Part shown: positions 9,587 through 17,750 of the stretch, one piece after another
Numbering within the stretch: position 1 is the stretch's first letter
How the letters are laid out: every line of letters starts with the position of its first letter
Assembly (NCBI GenBank): GCA_905215345.1
Contig: CAJMPR010000020.1
Coordinates: 11,865 to 75,864, forward strand
DNA length: 64,000 nucleotides
Source: an uncultured bacterium
Lineage (GTDB): Bacteria > Bacteroidota > Bacteroidia > Bacteroidales > Bacteroidaceae
Direction of reading: 5' to 3'
Made by a program: the position numbers and the translations under genes
The notes under the pieces: generated by a model
The model's input: the letters and a program-made list of their open reading frames with translations, nothing else
Database searches by the model: none
What the model was told of the DNA's origin: nothing

Positions 9587-11185
9587 TTATATGCGTATTT
9601 TATTTAATTCGTCCCTCATTTGGCGTATAGCCGTCGAATGTACTTTCGGTTCCTTCGTCAATACAATGCGCCTCATCTCCTCGAACTTCTTCGGCTGCTT
9701 GAACCCCGGTTCAGCATAAAGTTTAGCCAGCAGATAATACGGATATATCCGTCCGGGTAAGCGATGAACAGAACGGAGAAAATATTCTTCCGCCGCCAGA
9801 TAATCGCCATTCTGCTGATAGTTTTTTCCTATTATATTCAGTATCATAGGATCACAACTTCGCTTCAAGGCTTCTTCCATTATCCGGTTAGAAGCTTCTG
9901 TTCTCCGTTGTTTGTGCAGTCCATGTCCGTATTCAAACAAAAAAGCGGCACGATTTTTCAACAAAGGATACAGAGAGGCATATTCTCTTTCAGCTCCTGC
10001 ATACGCTCCTGCATTATAAAGTACCCTGACATTCATCCATTTCCTACAAGCTTGTTCAATACGGAGATCGTTCTTTAAACAGACACCTCCGATTACTCCG
10101 GTCAATATTGCCAGCCCTATCCATTCCCAACGCCCATTTCCACAAACACAGGCCAGAAGCAACGCAATAAATGTAACAATAAATACCGGAAGTTGGAACG
10201 GGTAGGAAGAAAAAGAAAAAATCATTAAAGAAAATATAGCACCGCAAATGCCGTAGTGCCTTCTTTTCATCCCTATATACAAGCAAATGACAACAACAGC
10301 CAACCCGCAAAGCATCACAGGAATCCCCCATTCCACTGCTACTTGCAAGTATTCATTGAAAGCGTATTCGGGACTTCCCGCCACCCTTTCCTCCCACGTT
10401 TCATAATCGCCCCCGGCAAAATAATCTTCTTGGGCATGACCGTAGGCCGCCGTAAAATTACCGACACCATGGCCCGTCAAGGGTTTCTCAGCAATGGCAC
10501 GGCAAGTAATCTTCCACATGAACAGACGTCCCCTTGCCGAATCGGGTTTCAAAGCGAACAGAAGCAAAAGAGCCAATGCCAAGACACACAATCCGCCGGC
10601 AACAGCCATTATCATCCGTCGTTTACCCCGTGCGCACATTCCCCGCCAATATACTCCCCATCCCGCATGGCAACCATACACTCCCAAGCAAGATATCCCT
10701 GCTGCAAGCCATGCCGAACGGCTCATACCGGCAGGAAGGACACAAAGGATAAGTAGCACCGCTCCACCGAAAACCACTCGCCTCCACTTATCGCCAACCA
10801 GCCACTGATAAAAGCAGACCGGAAGCACCATCGCCAAATAACCCGAATACGGACCGGGGTTGAAGAAAGATCCCGTCATTGCATACAGGGAGTGATAAGA
10901 AGCAGAATATCCGTATAGCTGGCACAAACCCCGAACGGCTTCAATGACACCAAAGAGAATCAATGACCAAGAAACGGCAGAAGCCATGCTGAATGAGACC
11001 CCGTCAACCGGACGAAAAAACAACGAAAGCAAAATGCAAGCGACCGCGAAGAGACAGGATTTATCAAACCAAACCCACTGTGAAACCGTCTCGCCTGGTA
11101 ACAACCCGTTATCTGGAACACTTACCACACTCAACAATGAAGAGACTGCAACAAGTAACAGCAATATAGAGATAAATCGTCCCAT
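9587..11185 (-). CDS. O-antigen-ligase-like polytopic membrane protein with C-terminal TPRs
   Basis: A 532-residue protein with about 10-12 hydrophobic segments in the first 370 residues and two or more TPR-like helical repeats in the last 150 (around EREYASLYPLLKNRAAF and GDYLAAEEYFLRSV). The membrane part shows Wzy/WaaL-superfamily features: GSFFNPGPYSGYLA near residue 87-100, a short MSRSAW motif, and a long loop with GHGVGNF. Family members transfer or polymerise lipid-linked glycans. In this operon, between a transglutaminase-like lipoprotein and the export adaptor, it might glycosylate or otherwise modify the exported product, but no glycosyltransferases or lipid-linked sugar genes are present nearby. 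Spacing to its neighbours (26 and 4 bases) supports co-transcription. Confidence 0.75.
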   Translation of the reverse strand: MGRFISILLLLVAVSSLLSVVSVPDNGLLPGETVSQWVWFDKSCLFAVACILLSLFFRPVDGVSFSMASAVSWSLILFGVIEAVRGLCQLYGYSASYHSLYAMTGSFFNPGPYSGYLAMVLPVCFYQWLVGDKWRRVVFGGAVLLILCVLPAGMSRSAWLAAGISCLGVYGCHAGWGVYWRGMCARGKRRMIMAVAGGLCVLALALLLLFALKPDSARGRLFMWKITCRAIAEKPLTGHGVGNFTAAYGHAQEDYFAGGDYETWEERVAGSPEYAFNEYLQVAVEWGIPVMLCGLAVVVICLYIGMKRRHYGICGAIFSLMIFSFSSYPFQLPVFIVTFIALLLACVCGNGRWEWIGLAILTGVIGGVCLKNDLRIEQACRKWMNVRVLYNAGAYAGAEREYASLYPLLKNRAAFLFEYGHGLHKQRRTEASNRIMEEALKRSCDPMILNIIGKNYQQNGDYLAAEEYFLRSVHRLPGRIYPYYLLAKLYAEPGFKQPKKFEEMRRIVLTKEPKVHSTAIRQMRDELNKIRI

Positions 11186-11211
11186 TTCTTAATTATCAAT
11201 ATACGGTGTAA

Positions 11212-13173
11212 TCACCAGAAACATTGTTTCCCATCTTTATACTCAAAAATCCGTTCATCTTTGCCGGTCGTATGATTCTTCAAATAGAACAATGCAGACT
11301 TTGGGGCGGAATAAACAACAGAATCCGATACAGCCACTTGTTGCCCCACAGAATTCCATTTCCCATTGTCCCAATAAAACAATTCATACAAGTTGTCTTT
11401 ATAAATAAAGTTCACCTCATTGCGAGGGGTATATACAACCTTCTCCACGCGGCAGGGAGTGCCAAAGTCCATACCCGTCCACCCACCATCCGGATGTATA
11501 TAGTCAAAAGAGGTATTCGGATTTCCATCAAACGCATTCCAGTATTCGTGAGTATTATCTTCAGAGCTTCCCGGAGTACCCATCACTTTCCCATGTAAAG
11601 GTACGGAATCTTCCATATTCTTATAGAAAGCCAATTCCGAAATATCGCAGAAACATCCGTCAGCACCCTTATAGCGCATATACCGATACGGCCTATCAGA
11701 CCTCAATCGGGCTACAGTATTTAACCGGTAAGGAGGTTCCTTTATTAAAAACAGGGTATCAGCTCTTCCAAAATCCGCCCGGTCACTTCCTTCTACAACC
11801 CCTCCAACCATCCGGCTGTTATAAAGAAAACTCATGTAAAGATTACACTTTCTGTATAACACCAGTTCCTGTTTTTCCGCTTCCGGTGTAATGAACCGTA
11901 TCTTTCCGGTTTCACGTTCAAGGAAGAAGGGAGGGGACACTGTTGCATATTCTTTCCCGTTCCAGGCAACCAAAGTAAGGACCACTTCACCTCCGACATC
12001 CTCGAAACGGGCCTCTCCGTCTTTGAAGAAAGTATATCCTATCGGTTGCCATTGCATCCTGTTGGCAAGACACAAATATAGCAAATCACCCTCATGGAAC
12101 CGTCTGGAGAGCAAAGAATCCGGAAGCGATACGCACCAATTTCGCTTGCCGGTATATAGCGCAGTAACATCCCTGAAAAGCGGACGACGGAACGACGGGT
12201 AGACATTTTGATATTCCCCTAGTTTCAGGGCAGTCTCCTTGTCAATGCCATAAGTTGTCCGGTACATCTTACCTTTCGAAATGTCATATTCTTCCGTCTT
12301 AAGCCATTTTTCCTCATAAGGGAGGTTAGCGATGTACGTCTGCCCTTCCTTATCCAAAACAAAATTCCAGAAATGGGAAGCGTTGTTATCACCCAACAAT
12401 ACTACCCAGTCTATCCCGCACGGAATACCTAAGGCTCGCAACACGTATATCATAGCATCCGTAAACTCGCGGCAACTCCCCGTATGCCATTTCAGCACAT
12501 CCGGTCCCAAATGGGGGCCTGCCGGAAAAAGGGCGGTATGCCGGTAGTCTGCTTGCCGTAGCGTATCCATCAATAGCTGGGCGGCAGTCTTGGGGTCATC
12601 TGCCCCCCTTGTCTTTCTGAACTCGTCCAACATCGGGTTATAACGTTCATAAACTTCTTTACGCCAAAGAGAAAGCGGTTCATCCCCTATCCTATAGGGC
12701 AATATACATTCACGGAAAGTCTCAAAATCTACATATTTCCCCCAAGGCTGCTCATGCCAGACTTTGAATGCCCACTCTATATGATTGACCAGAAAAGCAG
12801 AATCCACCGTCTCAATGTCACATTTATAAATCAACTGACTCATAGAGAACTCACCATCCGCTTTTTTCAAGGAATCAATCAGTTCTTGTACATGCTTGGA
12901 ATAAGGAAATGAGACGTATTCACTAAAATATTTCCGATAATTATCCAAAGCCTTTCCCTCATAAGCTCCATGAAAAGGCATGTTTTCTATCAGGTAACAA
13001 GCCGCACGGTATTTGTCACCGTCCTCTTCCTTGTAACGGTCAAGTACCTTTTGCAACTCTGCACGGTTGTCGCCGGCAAGACTCAAAGCTGTTTCAAGCC
13101 ATCGGTTTTCCGAAGAACAAGCCATAAACAGGGCTAACACAAATCCTATACATAATACACGCCAACAATTCAT
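11212..13173 (-). CDS. Transglutaminase-like lipoprotein with C-terminal discoidin-like domain
   Basis: A 653-residue protein with a lipobox at Cys19 (ALFMAC). A central transglutaminase/protease-like core is marked by Cys234 (TGSCREFTDAM), His267 (NASHFWNF) and a candidate Asp274, matching the Cys-His-Asp triad order. Residues from about 500 to the end resemble an F5/8-type (discoidin) carbohydrate-binding fold (WNAFDGNPNTSFDYI, WTGMDFGTPCRVEKVVYTPR). Family members can be proteases, amidases or cross-linking enzymes. In an operon with small exported peptides, it could trim or cross-link them or bind them to the surface; this is inference. It is 4 bases downstream of the signal peptidase gene. 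Confidence 0.75.
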   Translation of the reverse strand: MNCWRVLCIGFVLALFMACSSENRWLETALSLAGDNRAELQKVLDRYKEEDGDKYRAACYLIENMPFHGAYEGKALDNYRKYFSEYVSFPYSKHVQELIDSLKKADGEFSMSQLIYKCDIETVDSAFLVNHIEWAFKVWHEQPWGKYVDFETFRECILPYRIGDEPLSLWRKEVYERYNPMLDEFRKTRGADDPKTAAQLLMDTLRQADYRHTALFPAGPHLGPDVLKWHTGSCREFTDAMIYVLRALGIPCGIDWVVLLGDNNASHFWNFVLDKEGQTYIANLPYEEKWLKTEEYDISKGKMYRTTYGIDKETALKLGEYQNVYPSFRRPLFRDVTALYTGKRNWCVSLPDSLLSRRFHEGDLLYLCLANRMQWQPIGYTFFKDGEARFEDVGGEVVLTLVAWNGKEYATVSPPFFLERETGKIRFITPEAEKQELVLYRKCNLYMSFLYNSRMVGGVVEGSDRADFGRADTLFLIKEPPYRLNTVARLRSDRPYRYMRYKGADGCFCDISELAFYKNMEDSVPLHGKVMGTPGSSEDNTHEYWNAFDGNPNTSFDYIHPDGGWTGMDFGTPCRVEKVVYTPRNEVNFIYKDNLYELFYWDNGKWNSVGQQVAVSDSVVYSAPKSALFYLKNHTTGKDERIFEYKDGKQCFW

Positions 13174-13177
13174 ACCA

Positions 13178-14071
13178 CTATTCCACTTTTTTTAATACTC
13201 TGTTCCAACGTATCCTGCCATTCAAGGCATCCTGCGATTTCCATATCAGGACAACTTTCCCCACGATGAAAGGTTCCGGTAACAGTCCCCAATAACGGGA
13301 ATCACGGGAATTTGTCATCTTGTCACCCGAAACAAAGTAATAATTCTCCCGAAAACAGTATTGTCGGATGATACTGTCACCTAATAATACGGAGTCCCCT
13401 CTCACATACAAACGTCTCTTTTGCTCCCACTCTATCATGTTACCATAAAGCAGCCTGTTTCGAAAGTCCATACCGATAACGCTTCCCTTGCCCGGTATAT
13501 AAAAAGGCCCAAACTTCTGGATATCCCAGCCTATTTCTTCCCTGTTTGGATAGCTTTCCAGCACAATGCCCCTTTCTTCCGCCTTTCCCGATTCAATTAT
13601 CTTCTGCAACTCGTCTTGTGCAGGCACATTGCCCGGAGTCAGTTCCAAGCCTCTGATGGCGTAATGTGCATCCCTTATCTCCAACGTGTCGCCCGGCACG
13701 GCAATGCAGCGTTTCACATAATACTGCATCAAATCCAACGCGATGCTGTCCCACCTACCGGGATAGGGAAAATTGAATACCAGTACATCATTTCTTTTAA
13801 AATTCCTCCACCCAGGCATACGGTGTATCTCCACCTCCTTTTTTTCCAATGCGCCAAGTACGTCGAACAAGCGCGCCCCACCCGAACATTTGTCTACCAA
13901 GATATAGTCGCCAGCCAGCAATGACGGTTCCATCGAGTCCGACGGAATTTTGAAAGAGGTCACGAAGAACATCTGTAATACTATCAATGCAATAACAAGC
14001 AGACACAGACAGAACAATACATTCGTTATTCTATTCAACCATTTCTTCAATCGCATTCGCTTCTCCATCAT
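13178..14071 (-). CDS. lepB: Signal peptidase I (S26), locus-dedicated
   Basis: A 297-residue type I signal peptidase. One N-terminal TM (about 15-37) is followed by the Ser box PSDSMEPSLLAGD, with catalytic Ser46 before Met, and by the general-base Lys120 in YYVKRCIAVPGDTL. The box GDKMTNSRDSRYWG lies near the C-terminus, as in the family. Bacteroides chromosomes normally carry housekeeping lepB elsewhere. A copy embedded 9 bases after a DUF1573 gene and 4 bases before the transglutaminase-like gene suggests a dedicated role. The two peptides in this operon both contain A-L-A, which fits a -3/-1 signal peptidase I site. The symbol denotes family, not proven orthology. Confidence 0.88.
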   Translation of the reverse strand: MMEKRMRLKKWLNRITNVLFCLCLLVIALIVLQMFFVTSFKIPSDSMEPSLLAGDYILVDKCSGGARLFDVLGALEKKEVEIHRMPGWRNFKRNDVLVFNFPYPGRWDSIALDLMQYYVKRCIAVPGDTLEIRDAHYAIRGLELTPGNVPAQDELQKIIESGKAEERGIVLESYPNREEIGWDIQKFGPFYIPGKGSVIGMDFRNRLLYGNMIEWEQKRRLYVRGDSVLLGDSIIRQYCFRENYYFVSGDKMTNSRDSRYWGLLPEPFIVGKVVLIWKSQDALNGRIRWNRVLKKVE

Positions 14072-14080
14072 GCTGGTCAG

Positions 14081-14959
14081 CTATTTTGCATTCCCGCTAA
14101 TTTTCAATACCATCGGAGAATTCTCCGCATTGCAATATACAGTTATCGTCTTGTCAAAATATTCGGGACGTTCGGCCTTATAAGCCACATCTAAAGAAAG
14201 CTCTCCACTCGGTTGTACAGGTTCTCTGGCATAAGACACAGAAGTACAACCGCAAGAAGTAGTGACATCTTGTATAACTAAAGGTTGGTTACCCGTGTTC
14301 CTTAAGGTGAAGGTTACCTTTTGCTCTTCTTGCCAACCAAAATTACCTAACGAAACTGAACTCTTATCAATATAAACTTTAGTTCTTATCCCTCCACTTT
14401 CATTTCCTCTTTCTACTTTCTCACCTTGAATAATCTTCAAATAGAGTTCTCTCACTTTCAAATTATGGATAGGATTGCCAATAGCAAGAACTCTATTGTT
14501 TTTATCCAACAAAAACGTTTGGAATGCCATATCCGAAGGGAAATTATTTAACTTATTAAAAACATCACTTTCATCTATACACACAGGATAATCAAAATTA
14601 TAATCTTCCAATAACAATAAAATTTCCTTACGTTCTGACGGATGTAAAAAAAACAAAAACTCCACTTTTTTTTCAAAGATAGAATCTTTTTGGTTTATCA
14701 AGTATTTCCATTTATCCAACTGTAGTTTACAACTTGTACAGCCAATAGAATCTGTATAAGAAACAATAGCATAATCCCACTCCCTTTTTAACAATGAGGG
14801 GACAACCTTTCCTAATGAGGAAAATTGTAGTTGAGGAGAGAATAAAATTTCCTTACCATTCCAATCTTCAAGCAAATTTATAATCTGTTGGTTTTTATTT
14901 TGCTTACAAGACGAAAGCAGAAGTAAAGGAAAAAAAAAGAAAAGATACCTTTTGGTCAT
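14081..14959 (-). CDS. DUF1573 lipoprotein with thioredoxin-like CxxC domain
   Basis: A 292-residue lipoprotein (lipobox Cys18, LLSSC). Residues about 55-185 look like a thioredoxin-fold segment: a CxxC at Cys74-Cys77 (GCTSCKLQLDKW), then FLFFLHPSER and AFQTFLLDKNNRVLAIGNP, which resembles the beta-strand with cis-Pro region of TlpA/peroxiredoxin-like proteins. The C-terminal 95 residues are a DUF1573 domain, recognised by LRNTGNQPLVIQDVTTSCGC. DUF1573 is an Ig-like domain common in Bacteroidetes surface proteins. Sitting directly after the propeller gene, with cysteine-containing peptides in the same operon, it could act in disulfide formation or reduction on those peptides (inference). Confidence 0.82.
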   Translation of the reverse strand: MTKRYLFFFFPLLLLSSCKQNKNQQIINLLEDWNGKEILFSPQLQFSSLGKVVPSLLKREWDYAIVSYTDSIGCTSCKLQLDKWKYLINQKDSIFEKKVEFLFFLHPSERKEILLLLEDYNFDYPVCIDESDVFNKLNNFPSDMAFQTFLLDKNNRVLAIGNPIHNLKVRELYLKIIQGEKVERGNESGGIRTKVYIDKSSVSLGNFGWQEEQKVTFTLRNTGNQPLVIQDVTTSCGCTSVSYAREPVQPSGELSLDVAYKAERPEYFDKTITVYCNAENSPMVLKISGNAK

Positions 14960-14975
14960 AATTTTGATCTATAAT

Positions 14976-16127
14976 TTAATGAGATAATTTATTCTCTACA
15001 AGTTTAAACAGCTCAAAAGTCAAATAATCCTCAGACTGCCCATATAACATCTGATAATCACGACTAATATACAATCCATCTTTATTAACAAAAAAGACAT
15101 AAGAATTATATATTGCTTCAGGAAATAATGTTTCACCTATAATTTGAAAGTCTTTATTCAATATCATAACCGAAAATTTCTTCCTACCATAAACAGCTTT
15201 TCCCCACCAATTAATATTATCTTCTAAGGTTATTTTAGGATAAACAAAACGGTAATAGACTTCCCGATATGGATCATATATCAAATCGCCATAACGCGCT
15301 AATTCAAGGTTAAGTTTAGGCCCCTGCTCGGAGCTTTCCTGCTTTTCTGTCGGAGAATCTATATATAGACTTTTCGCTTTGACTTTCTTAATATTCGAAT
15401 GGTCAGTTGATGCAATGATAATATCTTCACTCGCATAAAAAGAATATACAAATTCTTTCCCATTAAAAGCACGACTAAACCGAGTGTCATTTGCTTCTAA
15501 CTCATTTTGCGTCAAAATGCCATAAGTCAACGAAAAACCTTCACATTTTTTTTGAATCGTATCAATCACCACACTGAGCGGAGTTTGAGTTACAGAATAG
15601 AAACGCTCTACAGCATTTTGAGTTATATAGATTCTCTCATCAATAATAATAGGGGGTATATATGGATGCGAGGAAGGAGTATACGACGGAAGAACTTTAT
15701 AACCTTTGCTAGTAGTGCCATAAGGTATCTTTTGAACAATGTGACAAGCAGTATCTACCTTTATCAATCCGGGATAAGCATACGAAGAAACATATATGTT
15801 ATCGAAATCTTTAATATAAAAGCCAGTAAGCTGAACAACTCCATCAGGCCCTTCAGCATTCAAATTCAACTTAAAAAGAAATTCACTTGTATTTAAGTCA
15901 TAAAAAAGAATCTGATTAGTACGATAATTAAGAAAAGACAGATATTCCTTTCCGTTATCATCACTAAACGTATACAAATAGAAAGCATTGTACCTCACAT
16001 CTGAATCTAAAATGAAACTTTTAACAGATTTCGTTGATTCTAAATTATGGTCGTACAAATTCGACGTTTTGTCCTGCTTACATGAAATAAAGAGGAGTAA
16101 CAATAGAAATGGCAATAAATTCTTCAT
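14976..16127 (-). CDS. 6-bladed beta-propeller lipoprotein, partner of NVEALA peptide 1
   Basis: A 383-residue lipoprotein (lipobox Cys16, LFISC) of the Bacteroidetes six-bladed propeller family usually found beside NVEALA peptides. The blade-like repeats show the pattern of hydrophobic beta-strands with short turns (LYTFSDDNGKEYLSFLNYRT, DNIYVSSYAYPGLIKVD). It lies 108 bases downstream of peptide 1 across a hairpin (16157-16204) that may lower its expression relative to the peptide. It could be a receptor, carrier, processing scaffold or immunity partner. It is clearly homologous in kind to the 16701-17750 protein but quite diverged from it, as expected if each recognises its own peptide. 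Confidence 0.8.
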   Translation of the reverse strand: MKNLLPFLLLLLFISCKQDKTSNLYDHNLESTKSVKSFILDSDVRYNAFYLYTFSDDNGKEYLSFLNYRTNQILFYDLNTSEFLFKLNLNAEGPDGVVQLTGFYIKDFDNIYVSSYAYPGLIKVDTACHIVQKIPYGTTSKGYKVLPSYTPSSHPYIPPIIIDERIYITQNAVERFYSVTQTPLSVVIDTIQKKCEGFSLTYGILTQNELEANDTRFSRAFNGKEFVYSFYASEDIIIASTDHSNIKKVKAKSLYIDSPTEKQESSEQGPKLNLELARYGDLIYDPYREVYYRFVYPKITLEDNINWWGKAVYGRKKFSVMILNKDFQIIGETLFPEAIYNSYVFFVNKDGLYISRDYQMLYGQSEDYLTFELFKLVENKLSH

Positions 16128-16156
16128 ATTTCTTCTTAATGTATAGTATATTATTG

Positions 16157-16204
16157 AGACTATTTGAAGTAAATGAAGTAAGTAACAAATACTCCAAATA
16201 GTCT
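16157..16204 (-). promoter_or_regulatory. Intercistronic hairpin between NVEALA peptide 1 and its propeller gene
   Basis: A 14-base arm at 16157-16170 pairs with 16191-16204; in RNA the only imperfection is one G-U pair. The 20-base loop is AT-rich. No U-tract follows in the direction of transcription, so a full terminator is unlikely. A 3'-stabilising or processing element that leaves the peptide message more abundant than the downstream genes is more likely. Confidence 0.5.
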
Positions 16205-16235
16205 AAATTTCAACAGATTATAACTAAATCACCTA

Positions 16236-16457
16236 TTAAAAACCACAAGGACAGATATTTCCACTATCATAATAATTACAAATAGCAGTGTAATCAGCAT
16301 TTGTATGACAGTAACCATCACCTTCGTAGCGAGCCAATGCTTCCACATTAGACAATAGTAAATCAGACATTACATGTGTTGATTGATTTATATAAACACC
16401 ATAGCCTGCAATTGCAGCAAAAGCTATCATTGTAACATATTTAATAGACTTCTTCAT
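16236..16457 (-). CDS. NVEALA-family exported peptide 1
   Basis: A 73-residue precursor. A basic N-terminus and hydrophobic segment (residues 8-23) are followed by a polar linker and the family signature NVEALA at 37-42 (SDLLLSNVEALARYEG). The remaining 31 residues contain four cysteines (50, 60, 69, 71) and are rich in Tyr, Gly and Asp, ending CPCGF. Cleavage after ALA would release a 31-residue, potentially two-disulfide peptide. The length, leader and motif match the Pfam NVEALA family, whose function is unknown. The gene is followed by a hairpin and a propeller lipoprotein gene and preceded by a leader with a possible operator. Confidence 0.88.
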   Translation of the reverse strand: MKKSIKYVTMIAFAAIAGYGVYINQSTHVMSDLLLSNVEALARYEGDGYCHTNADYTAICNYYDSGNICPCGF

Positions 16458-16516
16458 TTTCTTTTAATTTAATAAGATTAATTATGAGATAACAGTTTTA
16501 TAGCTGTCATCGTTGA

Positions 16517-16558
16517 CAAAGGGTTAAAACACCCATTAAATCAAAACAAACTTTGTTT
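16517..16558 (-). promoter_or_regulatory. Possible promoter/operator of NVEALA peptide 1
   Basis: On the minus strand TAACCCTTTG (16526-16517) resembles a -7 box with two extra bases. A perfect 7+1+7 palindrome, AAACAAACTTTGTTT (16544-16558), lies where the -33 region and an operator would be. TGACAAA at 16514-16520 also matches the repeated element of the peptide 2 operator. Moderate to weak evidence. Confidence 0.35.
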
Positions 16559-16566
16559 GCTCCAAC

Positions 16567-16599
16567 TTTAAATACTGTGATTATAAAATACTATCTTTG
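16567..16599 (+). promoter_or_regulatory. Plus-strand promoter driving a candidate small RNA
   Basis: TATCTTTG at 16592-16599 matches the -7 consensus TAnnTTTG exactly. TTTA at 16567-16570 lies 21 bases upstream as a near-consensus -33. No plus-strand protein gene follows; the first structure downstream is a strong intrinsic terminator at 16628. Confidence 0.5.
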
Positions 16600-16603
16600 C
16601 CAC

Positions 16604-16680
16604 GACCTCCTTTCTTTAGCGGGTTATGGAACAGATGGAATAGCTTGCTCCAACAAACATTCACCATCTGTTCCTTTTCT
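16604..16680 (+). ncRNA. Candidate antisense-oriented small RNA between the two peptide modules
   Basis: The promoter at 16567-16599 predicts a start near 16604, and a terminator hairpin ends the transcript near 16680, giving about 75-80 bases. It lies on the strand opposite the peptide operon, in the gap between peptide 1 and the upstream propeller gene. It has no open reading frame. A trans-acting or antisense regulator of the peptide locus is possible; no target pairing was established. Confidence 0.4.
16628..16680 (+). terminator. Intrinsic terminator of the candidate small RNA
   Basis: Perfect 11-bp stem GGAACAGATGG (16628-16638) with CCATCTGTTCC (16664-16674), a 25-base loop, then TTTTCTTTATTT on the plus strand. 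On the minus strand there is no U-tract, so it should not end the peptide operon. Confidence 0.6.
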
Positions 16681-16700
16681 TTATTTGCTTTTTTAAACTA

Positions 16701-17750
16701 TTACATCTTAAATTCCACAATCGGCTCATCACTATTTACATCCGTAGCCGTAATAACACCCCGTTCCTCATCGACTGAAATTCCATAGATATAACGATCT
16801 AAAACATATTTCATTAAAGGTTCTCCCTTTAGACTAAAGACATAAATATATTGTCCGCCATCGATTTCCTTACCTCTGGGCTGCTGTGACAATTCCTTAA
16901 AAGTACGTCCGTGGAAAACCGTATAAATAGCTTGGTCAGTCACTTGTATATCGCTAAAACCCATTATACCGACAGGGATACCATACCCTTGGGAAACTTT
17001 GAACTCTGGCTCGTTATGCGGACCGATTCGTACGGTCTGTGTACTGTCCTTCAAATTATAGATTTCAAGGACTTCCCCCAACTGGGTAGCAGCAGCCAAT
17101 ACACCATTTTTAGGATTATAATCAATAAAGCTACGCCACGCCTGCGCCAATGCAGGGCGCGAACGTTCCAAAGCCTCTTCCTTAGCAGTAGGGATATTAC
17201 CGAACTTGCGAAGCAGTTCTCCCTTACTATTGACCAAACAGAAACGATTATCTCCTGAATAATCAGGAATAATAAAGGTGGAATCATCGTACTGTACAAA
17301 ATCCAAAGCACGAAGGATTTCTTTGTCCAGTGACACCGCTTCATCACGAAGCAGCGAGTCACCGGATTCAGAGAAAACAACCCTAGTTAATTCGTTTTTA
17401 TTAGCATCCAACATCCACAAATTATGCCCATTCCATCGAAAGTTTTCAGCAGAGAGCATGTCAACCGGTGAATCACCACGCTTACCATAAGAGGCAAGAT
17501 AGTTCCCATCGGGATAAGTGAACATTTGGAAAAAATAATCTGTACCATGCAAATCAAGCACTACTGCCCTGTCATCTTGTATCCGTATGCGAAAAGGATA
17601 ACGGAATACACCTGTATCCAACGGGATTACCTGTCCCTCCAACTTCATCGTTTCCGGAAAATCGGAATAAAGAATACCTTTGCCGACAGGTACTGAAGTA
17701 CATGCAGCCAGCAAGACAAGTAGGAGTAATATGTTAATAGGATTCTTCAA
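16701..17750 (-). CDS. 6-bladed beta-propeller lipoprotein, partner of NVEALA peptide 2
   Basis: A 349-residue lipoprotein (lipobox Cys17, VLLAAC) of the Bacteroidetes TolB-like six-bladed propeller type. Blade features include FRIRIQDDRAVVLDLHG, FQMFTYPDGNYLASYGKRG, GHNLWMLDANKNELTRV and GGQYIYVFSLKGEPL. Its ATG lies inside the end of the peptide 2 gene (17-base overlap), so translation of the two is probably coupled. Tight one-to-one pairing of a peptide gene and a propeller gene, seen twice here, argues for direct interaction. The 243-base gap downstream holds the candidate small RNA and the leader of peptide 1. Confidence 0.82.
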   Translation of the reverse strand: MKNPINILLLLVLLAACTSVPVGKGILYSDFPETMKLEGQVIPLDTGVFRYPFRIRIQDDRAVVLDLHGTDYFFQMFTYPDGNYLASYGKRGDSPVDMLSAENFRWNGHNLWMLDANKNELTRVVFSESGDSLLRDEAVSLDKEILRALDFVQYDDSTFIIPDYSGDNRFCLVNSKGELLRKFGNIPTAKEEALERSRPALAQAWRSFIDYNPKNGVLAAATQLGEVLEIYNLKDSTQTVRIGPHNEPEFKVSQGYGIPVGIMGFSDIQVTDQAIYTVFHGRTFKELSQQPRGKEIDGGQYIYVFSLKGEPLMKYVLDRYIYGISVDEERGVITATDVNSDEPIVEFKM

